Assembly: GCA_025935735.1 (NCBI GenBank)
Contig: JAICUS010000142.1
Span: 1-11,368, forward strand
Origin: Solirubrobacteraceae bacterium
GTDB taxonomy: Bacteria > Actinomycetota > Thermoleophilia > Solirubrobacterales > Solirubrobacteraceae
DNA: 11,368 nucleotides
Direction of reading: 5' to 3'
Shown: piece after piece, positions 1 to 5,715 of the stretch
Layout of the letters: each line of letters opens with the position of its first letter
Numbering within the stretch: position 1 is the stretch's first letter
Notes under the pieces: generated by a model
Database searches by the model: none
The model's input: only the letters and a program-made list of their open reading frames with translations
What the model was told of the DNA's origin: nothing
Program-made: the position numbers and the translations under genes

Positions 1-360
1 GGTCATCGCCAGGATGGTCGTCTCGGAGTACGGCTTCCCGCGGCCGCGGCGGCGGCCGATGCGGCCCTGCCCGACGCCGTCGAGCCACTGCTCGGCAAGG
101 CTCTCGAAGGTGGGGCCGCGGGCGGCGAGCTCGCGCAGGTGCTCGCTGCCGGCGTCGGCCGCGGCGAGCCACGCCAGGACCTCAGCTCGCTGCTTGACGA
201 CCGGCTTCTGCCACTCGGGCCGGCCGGTGACGGGATTGCGCCGGCGCCCACGCCAGGAAGGCGCGCAGCGGCAGCGTCCGTTGGGGTCGGCGAAGGCAGG
301 GCAGGCCTTCGCGTGGGCGACGTAGACGCCCGGGAAGCGGGTCTTGCGCCAGTTGGCCAT
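1..360 (-). CDS. Tyrosine recombinase / phage-type integrase, N-terminal part (runs off left edge)
   Basis: Only the first 120 codons are in the window; the catalytic domain lies to the left. The protein starts MANWRKTRFPGVYVAHAK and has a small Cys-rich N-terminal segment (C20, C30, C32, in a CP...GRCRC.PSW context). A basic stretch follows (about residues 37-60), then TFESLAEQWLDG (84-95), which resembles the start of the SAM-like core-binding domain of tyrosine recombinases; YSETTI (111-116) fits the same domain. The ATG at 358-360 is supported by AGAGG about 4-5 nt upstream. The gene begins 163 nt past the 3' end of a tRNA gene on the same strand, the classic position for the integrase of an island or prophage that uses a tRNA as attachment site. 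The catalytic R-H-R-Y residues cannot be checked here, so the family call rests on the N-terminal half and context. Confidence 0.72.
   Translation of the reverse strand, partial: MANWRKTRFPGVYVAHAKACPAFADPNGRCRCAPSWRGRRRNPVTGRPEWQKPVVKQRAEVLAWLAAADAGSEHLRELAARGPTFESLAEQWLDGVGQGRIGRRRGRGKPYSETTILAMT
276..290. repeat. 15-bp direct repeat, copy 1 (inside integrase gene)
   Basis: GTCCGTTGGGGTCGG occurs here, within the codons for DPNGR of the integrase, and again exactly at 446-460 in the integrase leader. An exact 15-bp match 170 bp apart around an int start could be an arm-type integrase binding site or chance in GC-rich DNA. Confidence 0.5.
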
Positions 361-396
361 ACGACCTCTAGCGACGACCCTCAGAAGGTCGCCCCC

Positions 397-426
397 GGGG
401 GACACCACGGGGGACACAGGGGGACG
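397..426. repeat. Three tandem GGGGGAC repeats upstream of integrase
   Basis: GGGGGACAC begins at 397 and 409, and GGGGGACG at 419, so three copies lie at 12- and 10-bp spacing, about one helical turn, 37-66 bp upstream of the integrase start. Such phased short repeats next to int genes often serve as arm-type integrase or excisionase binding sites, or as an operator. That role is inference. Confidence 0.5.
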
Positions 427-445
427 AGCGAGGGGGTTCGCTGGG

Positions 446-460
446 GTCCGTTGGGGTCGG
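446..460. repeat. 15-bp direct repeat, copy 2 (integrase leader)
   Basis: Identical to 276-290. It is preceded by a related unit, so that CTGGGGTCCG and TTGGGGTCGG stand head to tail at 441-460. Confidence 0.5.
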
Positions 461-498
461 ACGCCGCGAACCCGGTTCGTGCGAAAGCCCTGCAAATA

Positions 499-512
499 CG
501 CCGAAAGCGGCG
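499..512 (-). terminator. Weak hairpin after tRNA-Met
   Basis: On the minus strand a 5-bp stem CGCCG/CGGCG with a 4-nt loop is followed by TATTTGC, starting 12 nt past the tRNA 3' end. It could end the tRNA transcript or protect its 3' trailer. The stem is short and the T-run imperfect. Confidence 0.3.
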
Positions 513-523
513 AGAGACGGGGA

Positions 524-597
524 TGCCGGAGGAGGGACTCGAACCCCCGACACGCGGATTATGATTCCGCTGCTCTAACCGACTGAGCTACTCCGGC
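524..597 (-). tRNA. tRNA-Met (CAU), elongator type
   Basis: The minus strand folds into a full cloverleaf. Acceptor GCCGGAG (591-597) pairs with CTCCGGC (525-531) and the discriminator A is at 524. The D arm reads GCTC...GAGC. The anticodon stem is GCGGA/TCCGC around loop ATCATAA, with anticodon CAU at 561-563. The T arm is GGGGG-TTCGAGT-CCCTC with one G-U pair. CCA is not encoded (TCC follows the discriminator). The acceptor stem is fully paired at its first position, unlike a typical initiator tRNA. A lysidine-modified tRNA-Ile2 also has a CAU gene anticodon and is not fully excluded, but the AGCGGA-TCATAA anticodon arm looks like elongator Met. The intact 3' half next to an integrase suggests it is an attachment site. 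Confidence 0.93.
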
Positions 598-604
598 GAA
601 GGCG

Positions 605-632
605 GCAAAAGAGTAGCGACCGGGGGCGGTCG
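605..632 (-). terminator. Probable terminator of the hemerythrin gene
   Basis: On the minus strand a 6-bp stem CGACCG/CGGTCG (617-632) with a four-C loop is followed by CTACTCTTTTG. It lies 60 nt past the hemerythrin stop codon and just before the tRNA. The TACTCT in its tail (610-615) could also act as a -10 for the tRNA gene, but no -35 is evident. Confidence 0.42.
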
Positions 633-691
633 TGGCGCGCCGGCGGCGGTGGTGGGTCGATCCGGGTGGTGAGCCGGTGGCTCGGGGCTGC

Positions 692-1174
692 CTATGCCGA
701 TGGGCCGGCGGTTCCGGCTCGGGCGCAGACCCAGCCCTCGGGCATTCGGCCCGCCTGGATGAAGGCGTGCAGCCCGGCGCCGGCCGCGGCGGAGAGGACG
801 GTGTCGGCCTGCGGGTAGATGATCGGCTCCTCTTTGGCGTTGTGGGCGTCGAGTTGGGTGAGCAGGCGGTGGCAGGTGTCCGCGGTGGTGGCAGCGTCGT
901 CGTCGAGGCGGTTCTCGAGCTCCTCGAGGCTGTCCCAGATCTCGCCGTGCTGGCGCAGCATCACGAAGATCGGGGCGAAGAGGCCGGCGTCGCGCAGCGG
1001 CGGGAACAGGTACTCCTCCTCGAGGAATATGTGGCGGCGCAGGGCGTCCATGGCGCGCCGGAGCGGCTCGTGGTCGACCGTGTCGCGGTCGAGGGCCGCG
1101 AGGAAGGCGTGGACGCCGGCGTCGATCTCACGGTGCTCGCGCTCCAGCGCGGCGGCGAGGGTGTCGGCCGTCAC
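692..1174 (-). CDS. Hemerythrin HHE-domain protein
   Basis: A 160-residue protein consistent with a single four-helix hemerythrin-like domain that binds a di-iron centre. The expected ligand pattern is visible: H14 and D18 (EREHREID), H48 and E52 (RRHIFLEEE), H76 (LRQHGEIW), H111 and E115 (DAHNAKEEPIIYP). Bacterial single-domain members are cytoplasmic and are linked to oxygen or nitric oxide sensing, or to iron and redox stress; the exact role here is unknown. The C-terminal tail (PEGWVCARAG) is short with one Cys. The start is GTG at 1172-1174 because an upstream ATG (1183-1185) runs into a stop after four codons; no strong ribosome site is visible. A striking dyad lies 24-46 nt upstream and a hairpin follows the gene, so it is probably transcribed alone under its own regulator. 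Confidence 0.88.
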   Translation of the reverse strand: MTADTLAAALEREHREIDAGVHAFLAALDRDTVDHEPLRRAMDALRRHIFLEEEYLFPPLRDAGLFAPIFVMLRQHGEIWDSLEELENRLDDDAATTADTCHRLLTQLDAHNAKEEPIIYPQADTVLSAAAGAGLHAFIQAGRMPEGWVCARAGTAGPSA

Positions 1175-1197
1175 CTCGCGCTCATTCCCCTACGGTG

Positions 1198-1220
1198 TTT
1201 ACACAGCATGACTGTATAAA
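1198..1220. promoter_or_regulatory. 23-bp dyad operator before the hemerythrin gene
   Basis: Arms TTTACACAG (1198-1206) and CTGTATAAA (1212-1220) are inverted repeats with one mismatch in nine around a 5-bp centre CATGA. This AT-rich island stands out in very GC-rich DNA and sits at the promoter position of the hemerythrin gene, within the only 100 bp separating it from the next gene. It looks like the binding site of a dimeric regulator. I cannot name the regulator; the pattern does not match the LexA, Fnr or NsrR consensus that I know. Confidence 0.6.
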
Positions 1221-1226
1221 GCGTAC

Positions 1227-1262
1227 CGCGGCGGCGCCGGCGGGGGGCGCCGCGCCGCCGCG
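1227..1262 (-). terminator. GC hairpin after the AhpD-like gene
   Basis: Perfect 11-bp arms CGCGGCGGCGC (1227-1237) and GCGCCGCCGCG (1252-1262) enclose a 14-nt loop that can pair further. It lies 12 nt past the stop of the AhpD-like gene. There is no T-run directly after the stem, so it may be an intrinsic terminator of the GC-rich kind or an RNA-stabilising end. Confidence 0.5.
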
Positions 1263-1274
1263 GCACGCAACGGC

Positions 1275-1613
1275 TCAGTCGCCGTGCAGCTGGGCGGCGC
1301 TGTCGAGCGCGACCGTCGCGTGGGCGTAGGCGCCGCCGGCGCGCATCTCCGCGGCCACCCAGATCGCCTCCATGAGCTCGTTCTCGCTCGCGCCCTTGCG
1401 CAGGGCGGCCTTGGTGTGGCCGCGGATGCAGTAGGGGCATTGGGTGGTGTGCGCGACGGCGACGGCGATGAGCTGCTTGGTCTTCTCGTCCAGCGCGCCG
1501 GCGCTGAAGACCTGGCGGCTGAACGCCTGGAAGGCGTCGTCGATCTCGGGCGCGAGCTCGTGGCGGTGGCGGGCGCTCTCGGCGGTGGCGGGCGGGTATG
1601 TCGGTCGGCTCAT
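1275..1613 (-). CDS. Carboxymuconolactone decarboxylase family protein, AhpD-like
   Basis: A 112-residue helical protein of the CMD/AhpD family. The redox motif C59-P-Y-C62-I-R-G-H66 matches the CxxCxxxH of AhpD-like alkylhydroperoxidases, preceded by the usual KTKQLIAVAVAH helix. This favours a thiol-based peroxidase or disulfide-reducing role over true 4-carboxymuconolactone decarboxylation, which lacks the Cys pair. The ATG at 1611-1613 has GAGAGG about 8 nt upstream. It lies 60 nt downstream of the SDR gene on the same strand with no hairpin between, so it may be the last gene of the dehydrogenase operon; a strong hairpin follows it. Its physiological partner and substrate are not shown by the sequence. 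Confidence 0.86.
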   Translation of the reverse strand: MSRPTYPPATAESARHRHELAPEIDDAFQAFSRQVFSAGALDEKTKQLIAVAVAHTTQCPYCIRGHTKAALRKGASENELMEAIWVAAEMRAGGAYAHATVALDSAAQLHGD

Positions 1614-1673
1614 GCCGGTGCCTCTCGTGGTCGGTGTCTCCCGTCAACGATGACGCACGGGCGCGGCGGCCCT

Positions 1674-2426
1674 TCAGCCGGCCATCGTGAGGCCGCCGCT
1701 GACGCTCAGGACCTGGCCGGTGACGAAGGCCGCGTCGTCGCGGATGAAGTAGGCGACCGCGGCGGCGATCTCGTCGGGCGACGCCAGGCGGCGGCGGGGG
1801 GAGGCGGCGATGATGCGGTCGACGACCTTGCCGCCGAACTCGGTGGCGCGGATGGCGTCGAGCATCGGGGTGTCGGTCGGGCCGGGGGAGACGACGTTGA
1901 CGGTGACGCCGGCTCGGGCGAGCTCTCGGGCGAGCGACTTGGAGAACGCGACGACTCCGCCCTTGGCCGCGGAGTAGACGGCCTCGCCGGTGGAGCCGAC
2001 GCGGCTCGCGTCGGAGGCGATGTTGACGATCCGGCCGTAGCCGGAGCCGGCGCAGCGCTCGACGATCGCCGGGGAGAAGACGTGAGTGCAGTTCAACACT
2101 CCTAAAAGGTTCACGGCGAGCAGGCGCTGCCAGCTCGCCGGGTCCGTCTCCAGGAACGGCTGGAACTCGTCGAAGCCGGCGTTGTTGACCAGGACATCGG
2201 CGCCACCGAGCGCGTCGCGTGCGGACGCCAGCGAGGCGTAGTCGGTGACGTCGCACTCGACGGCCGTCCCGCCCAGTGCGGCAGCGACGTCCCGGGCGCG
2301 TGCGAGGTCGCGGGCGAGGATCGCGACGGTGAACCCGTCGGCGGCGAGCCGCGAAGCGATCGCGCGTCCGATCCCGGACGACCCGCCGGTGACGACCGCG
2401 ACCCGCCCGCCGCTCCCGGCGCTCAC
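1674..2426 (-). CDS. SDR-family dehydrogenase, BadH-like (2-hydroxycyclohexanecarboxyl-CoA dehydrogenase type)
   Basis: A 250-residue classical short-chain dehydrogenase using NAD(P). Visible are the cofactor motif TGGSSGIG (13-20), NNAG (81-84), and the catalytic S138, Y151 and K155 (YSAAK). Beyond the general fold, several stretches resemble what I remember of BadH, the 2-hydroxycyclohexanecarboxyl-CoA dehydrogenase: NNAGFDEFQPF, RIVNIASDASRVGS, GEAVYSAAKGG, VVSPGPTDTP and the C-terminal GQVLSVSGGLTMAG. FabG-type 3-oxoacyl-ACP reductases are the main alternative. The start is GTG at 2424-2426, overlapping the TGA of the upstream alcohol dehydrogenase by 4 bp (GTGA), so translation is probably coupled. 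An open frame continues far upstream, but that part lies inside the neighbouring gene and has no SDR character. Context points to oxidising a beta-hydroxyacyl-CoA made after the acyl-CoA dehydrogenase step. Confidence 0.88.
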   Translation of the reverse strand: MSAGSGGRVAVVTGGSSGIGRAIASRLAADGFTVAILARDLARARDVAAALGGTAVECDVTDYASLASARDALGGADVLVNNAGFDEFQPFLETDPASWQRLLAVNLLGVLNCTHVFSPAIVERCAGSGYGRIVNIASDASRVGSTGEAVYSAAKGGVVAFSKSLARELARAGVTVNVVSPGPTDTPMLDAIRATEFGGKVVDRIIAASPRRRLASPDEIAAAVAYFIRDDAAFVTGQVLSVSGGLTMAG

Positions 2427-3454
2427 GCGTCCCGTCCGTTCGGCTCGATCATCACGCGCACGATCGAGCCCGACGGGTGGTGGGCGGCGAGCCGGATCGC
2501 GTCGACCGCCGCGGTCAGCGGGAACGTGCGCGAGACGGAGGAGCCGAGGTGGAGCCGGCCGGCGAGCGAGGCGACGGCGCGCAGGTCGTCCATCGAGGAG
2601 GCGAACACGCCGACGATGGTCAGCTCGCGGCTGACGATCCCGGTCATGGTCGTCCCCAGCGACAGCGGCTGGTCGCGCACGCCGCCCAGCACCAATCGGC
2701 CGCCGCGCCGGAGCATCCGCACGCCCTCGCGCGGCGCGGTGCGGGCGGCGCTGAAGTCGACCACGGCGTCGACCGGACCGAGCGAGCGGCGCACGCGCCG
2801 GCCGGCGTCCGCCAGGCCGTGGACCGCCTCGGCGCCCACGGTCCCGACGCGCGCGGCCGCCGCCCGGCTGCGCACGACCGCGGCCAGGCGGGCATCGGGA
2901 TCCAACGCGCGCGCCAGCGCCAGAACGTGCGTGCCCACGCCGCCCGGGCCGATCACGCACAGCGATCCTCCCTGCGGCAGCTGGGCCGCACGCAGGGCGC
3001 GATAGGCGGTCGCGACCGCGTCGGGCAGCAGCGCGGCCTCGGCCGCCGCCAGGCCGGCCACGCCGATCATCCGGCCCGCCGGCCAGACCACCTCCTCGGC
3101 CATCCCGCCTGGCACGTGGAACCCGAGCGCGCGGGCGTCCGAGCAGCGGTAGTCGTCGCCGCTCAGGCAGGCCTCGCAGCGGCCGCACGGCGCCATCGGG
3201 TGCAGCGCCACCAGGTCGCCCACCGACACGCCGGCAGAGCCGTTGTGCACCTCCTCCACGATCCCCGCGACCTCGTGGCCGGGCCGGATCGGGTAGGTGG
3301 CGCCCTTGGGCAGCACCATGCCGTGCAGCGCGTGGACGTCGGTGCCGCACACGCCGCAGGCCAGCACGCGCACGCGGGCGTCGCCGTCCCCGAGCTCCGG
3401 CGGCGGCCCCTCCGCCAGGGCGACTGCGCCGGGAGCGAGCTGGACGTAGCGCAT
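2423..3454 (-). CDS. Zinc-dependent medium-chain alcohol dehydrogenase
   Basis: A 343-residue MDR/GroES-like dehydrogenase. The catalytic zinc ligands C36 (ACGVCGTDVH) and the H60-E61 pair (RPGHE) are present. So are the structural zinc cysteines C90, C93, C96 and C104, and a Rossmann motif GPGGVG about residue 170. It should oxidise an alcohol or hydroxyacyl substrate with NAD(P); the substrate is not evident. Two ATGs are possible. The one at 3464-3466 overlaps the acyl-CoA dehydrogenase stop as ATGA and would add four residues. The one at 3452-3454 has GAGG six nt upstream and gives the usual MRYVQL-type N-terminus, so I chose it. It is the middle gene of a three-gene operon and overlaps the SDR by 4 bp. 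In benzoyl-CoA pathways a zinc ADH of this superfamily (Had) oxidises a ring hydroxyl, a tempting but unproven parallel. Confidence 0.88.
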   Translation of the reverse strand: MRYVQLAPGAVALAEGPPPELGDGDARVRVLACGVCGTDVHALHGMVLPKGATYPIRPGHEVAGIVEEVHNGSAGVSVGDLVALHPMAPCGRCEACLSGDDYRCSDARALGFHVPGGMAEEVVWPAGRMIGVAGLAAAEAALLPDAVATAYRALRAAQLPQGGSLCVIGPGGVGTHVLALARALDPDARLAAVVRSRAAAARVGTVGAEAVHGLADAGRRVRRSLGPVDAVVDFSAARTAPREGVRMLRRGGRLVLGGVRDQPLSLGTTMTGIVSRELTIVGVFASSMDDLRAVASLAGRLHLGSSVSRTFPLTAAVDAIRLAAHHPSGSIVRVMIEPNGRDA

Positions 3455-3460
3455 CGTCCG

Positions 3461-3464
3461 CCTC
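3461..3464 (-). promoter_or_regulatory. Ribosome site deciding the alcohol dehydrogenase start
   Basis: GAGG on the minus strand lies six nt before the ATG at 3452-3454 and within the stop/start overlap with the upstream gene. It favours the inner ATG over the overlapping ATG at 3464-3466, which has no purine-rich site. Confidence 0.5.
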
Positions 3465-4584
3465 ATGGCGCGAGCAGGTGGCGGGCGATGACGAGCTGCT
3501 GGATCTCCGCGGTGCCCTCCTCGAACCAGTAGCCGCGCGCGTCGCGGTAGAGCCGCTCGACCGGCGCGGCCTTCGTGTATCCCAGCCCGCCGTGCACGCG
3601 CAGCGCCAGGTCGGTGACCCGGCCGACCATCGCCGCGCAGAACAGCTTGGCGGTCGCGGAGCCCGCCGCGCTCGGCGAAACCGCCGCGGCGCGCACGAGC
3701 GCCCGGGCGGCCGAGACGTCGGCGTGCATGTCGGCGAGGTGGACCTGGACGGCCTGGCGGTCGCCGATCGGGCGGCCGAAGGTCACCCGCCGGCGGGCGA
3801 AGTCCACCGCCTCGTCGAGCGCCCGCTGCGCCGTGCCGACCATGCAGGTCGACAGCGAGACGCGGCTGTAGTCGAGGAAGCTCATCGCCACCTCCAGGCC
3901 CGCGCCGACCGGCCCGAGACGACAACCATCGGAGACCGCCATGCCCTCGAAGCGCAGCGTGCGGTGGCCCGTGCCGGCCAGGCCCATCGTGTGCTGTGCG
4001 TCCTCGATGACCAGCCCCGGCGTGTCGCGCGGGATCAGGAAGCTGGTCAGCGAGTCGCCGGCGCGGCGGTCGTCGCTGGCGGCGGTGAGCAGGAAGAAGG
4101 CGGCCCGGTCGGCGAACGTGATCAGGTGCTTCTCGCCGGTCAGCCGCCACCCGTCGCCTTCCCGCGAAGCGCGCGAGTGCAGGTCGCGCCCGCTGCCGCC
4201 CGCGCGCTCGGTCAGAGCGAACGCCACGACCGCCTCGCCCGCCGCCATCCGCCGCACGACCTCGCGCTGCTCCGCGCTGCCGTAGCGGACGATCGGGCGC
4301 CAGATCCCGTTCGCCACATGGGTGAGCATGCGGCTCCACGCCGGTCCCATGCCGGCCAGCTCGAGGTACGGCTGGACCTCCACCGCACCCAACCCCAGCC
4401 CGCCCAGCTCCGGCGGCACGGTGAGCGCGCACAGCCCGTGCGCGTTGAAGCGGCCGAGCGCGTCCGGGGGGACCGCGTCGGTGGCCTCCGCCTGCTGCGC
4501 ACTCGCCTCGAGCTCCTGCGTGAACAGCGCCCGGACGGTGGGTAGGTCGGGCGGGGCGGCGAGGATCGCCTCCGGGCCGGGCAT
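3463..4584 (-). CDS. Acyl-CoA dehydrogenase
   Basis: A 373-residue FAD flavoprotein of the acyl-CoA dehydrogenase family, which puts an alpha-beta double bond into an acyl-CoA and passes electrons to ETF. The N-terminal helical domain carries VPPELGGLG (56-64). The middle domain carries FALTERAGGSGRD, corresponding to the usual ALTEP.AGSD flavin-contact motif. The C-terminal domain has RRVTFGRPIGDRQAVQ and a FEEGTAEIQQLVIAR end, in which E356 is at the usual catalytic-base position before G-T. I chose the ATG at 4582-4584; a GTG at 4618-4620 would add 12 residues but has no ribosome site. First gene of the operon, divergent from the amino-sugar cluster. The acyl chain is unknown: it could be branched, alicyclic or terpenoid-derived given the BadH-like partner. 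Confidence 0.9.
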   Translation of the reverse strand: MPGPEAILAAPPDLPTVRALFTQELEASAQQAEATDAVPPDALGRFNAHGLCALTVPPELGGLGLGAVEVQPYLELAGMGPAWSRMLTHVANGIWRPIVRYGSAEQREVVRRMAAGEAVVAFALTERAGGSGRDLHSRASREGDGWRLTGEKHLITFADRAAFFLLTAASDDRRAGDSLTSFLIPRDTPGLVIEDAQHTMGLAGTGHRTLRFEGMAVSDGCRLGPVGAGLEVAMSFLDYSRVSLSTCMVGTAQRALDEAVDFARRRVTFGRPIGDRQAVQVHLADMHADVSAARALVRAAAVSPSAAGSATAKLFCAAMVGRVTDLALRVHGGLGYTKAAPVERLYRDARGYWFEEGTAEIQQLVIARHLLAP

Positions 4585-4701
4585 GGCCGGGCACCCTAGC
4601 CAACCGCGCGCGAGAAGCACGGCCTGACGGCCCGCTCACCGTCGGCCGGCTGACGTCCGCAGAATGTGACCCTCAACCAGAGCGACGACCCGAGGCGCGT
4701 G
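4585..4701. promoter_or_regulatory. Divergent promoter region between dehydrogenase operon and amino-sugar operon
   Basis: These 117 bp must hold the promoters of both divergent operons. I see no convincing -35/-10 pair and no DasR-type TGGTC..GACCA palindrome. An imperfect dyad is present: GGCCTGACGG (4621-4630) against CCGTCGGCC (4639-4647), paired except for one bulged T. It could be an operator or a leader hairpin. The purine-rich GAGG at 4692-4695 belongs to the plus-strand gene. Confidence 0.45.
4692..4695 (+). promoter_or_regulatory. Ribosome site deciding the SIS gene start
   Basis: GAGG six nt before the ATG at 4702-4704. An in-frame GTG at 4666 lies 12 codons upstream but has no such site, so the shorter protein beginning MSGNLMQAEM is preferred. 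Confidence 0.5.
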
Positions 4702-5715
4702 ATGAGCGGAAACCTGATGCAGGCGGAGATGGCGGAGCAGCCGGAGCGGCTGGCCGCGCTGATCGGCCGGGCCGACGAGATCGCGGCGGCCGTCGCGCCG
4801 CTGCGGCCCGCCGCGGGGACGAGCATCGTCGCCCGCGGCTCCTCCGACCACGCGAGCGTCTACGGGCGCTACCTGATCGAGCTGGCGAGCGGGCGCCCGG
4901 CCGGGCTCGCGGCGCCGAGCCTGCACACGCTCTACGACGCGCACGTCAGCTACGAGGGCTATCTGGCGATCGCGGTCAGCCAGTCGGGCAAGACCCCGGA
5001 GATCGTCACCGCGCTCGAGCGCATGCAGGCCGAGGGCGCGGCTGGGCTGGCGATCACTAACGACGGCGCGAGCCCGCTCGCCCGGGCGGCCCGGGCCACG
5101 CTGGCCCTCGACGCCGGCGACGAGAAGGCCGTGCCGGCGACGAAGACCGTGACCGCCACGCTGGCCGCGTTCGCGCTGGTGGCCGACGCGCTCGGGGACG
5201 CGCCGTTCAGCCGGGAGGAGCTGGAGCGGGTGCCCGAGTGGGTGGCCCAGGTGCTCGACGACGCCGAGGCGCCGCGAAAGGTGGCGGAGGCGCTGGCCGG
5301 CCACAAGCGGCTGCTCACCGTCGGGCGCGGGCTGCTCTACGGCGCGGCGCTCGAGGCGGCGCTGAAGCTCAAGGAGACGACGATGCTCTCCGCGGAGGGC
5401 TTCTCCGGCGCCGACCTGCGTCACGGGCCGATCGCCATCGTCGAGCACGGCTACCCCGTGCTGGCATTCGTGGCCGGCGGGCCGGTGCACGCGGACATGG
5501 CCGACCTGGTGGAGGACCTGCGCGGCCGCGGCGCGGATGTGCACGTCGCGGGGCCGGACGCCGGCTCGGACCTGCCGCTGCCCGCCGACGTGCCGGAGGC
5601 GCTTATGCCGATCGTCGCGGTCGTGCGGGCGCAGCAGCTGGCGCTGGCGCTCGCCCGCGCCCTCGGCCTGGACCCGGACGCGCCCGCCGGGCTGAGCAAG
5701 GTCACCGCCACGTGA
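4702..5715 (+). CDS. SIS-domain glucosamine-6-phosphate deaminase/isomerase (NagB-II / AgaS type)
   Basis: A 337-residue protein with two SIS sugar-phosphate domains, like the isomerase half of GlmS but without the N-terminal glutaminase domain. It therefore probably works in the catabolic direction, GlcN-6-P to fructose-6-P plus ammonia. Motifs: AEQPERL near the N-terminus, ARGSSDHASVYGRYL (44-58), VSQSGKTPE (92-100), EKAVPATKT (141-149), and LKLKETTMLSAEGFSGADLRHGP (221-243) with the conserved H241. This set is what I expect of NagB-II deaminases and related AgaS proteins; a galactosamine substrate cannot be excluded. First gene of the amino-sugar cluster, and it overlaps the kinase by GTGA. 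No canonical NagB is in the window, so this protein probably fills that step. Confidence 0.87.
   Translation: MSGNLMQAEMAEQPERLAALIGRADEIAAAVAPLRPAAGTSIVARGSSDHASVYGRYLIELASGRPAGLAAPSLHTLYDAHVSYEGYLAIAVSQSGKTPEIVTALERMQAEGAAGLAITNDGASPLARAARATLALDAGDEKAVPATKTVTATLAAFALVADALGDAPFSREELERVPEWVAQVLDDAEAPRKVAEALAGHKRLLTVGRGLLYGAALEAALKLKETTMLSAEGFSGADLRHGPIAIVEHGYPVLAFVAGGPVHADMADLVEDLRGRGADVHVAGPDAGSDLPLPADVPEALMPIVAVVRAQQLALALARALGLDPDAPAGLSKVTAT

Noticed and set aside
467..479. 13-bp palindrome CGAACC-C-GGTTCG between tRNA and integrase, sharing GGTTCG with the tRNA T arm
   Set aside because: The shared word is too short to be an attachment core, and GC-rich palindromes of this size are common here.
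524..597. Reading the CAU tRNA as initiator tRNA or tRNA-Ile2
   Set aside because: The first acceptor pair is a normal G-C and the three G-C pairs flanking an initiator anticodon loop are absent; the anticodon arm fits elongator Met better than Ile2, though Ile2 is not wholly excluded.
671..720. Inverted repeats GAGCC..GGCTC and GAGCCGG..CCGGCTC at the end of the hemerythrin gene
   Set aside because: One arm lies inside coding sequence and no T-run follows; the hairpin at 617-632 is the better terminator.
1674..4584. A complete cyclohexanecarboxylate degradation cluster
   Set aside because: Only the SDR is specifically similar; the hydratase, ring hydrolase and CoA ligase are not in the window, so only the weaker idea of a related pathway is kept.
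2427..4639. Very long minus-strand open frames that extend the SDR or alcohol dehydrogenase upstream, up to 738 codons
   Set aside because: The upstream parts lie in the acyl-CoA dehydrogenase or ADH genes in another frame, are Arg/Gly/Pro-rich without any domain, and reflect the rarity of stop codons in GC-rich DNA. Not a fusion protein.
4702..5715. Calling the SIS gene GlmS (glucosamine-6-phosphate synthase)
   Set aside because: The N-terminal glutaminase domain with its catalytic Cys is missing and the gene sits in a catabolic cluster.
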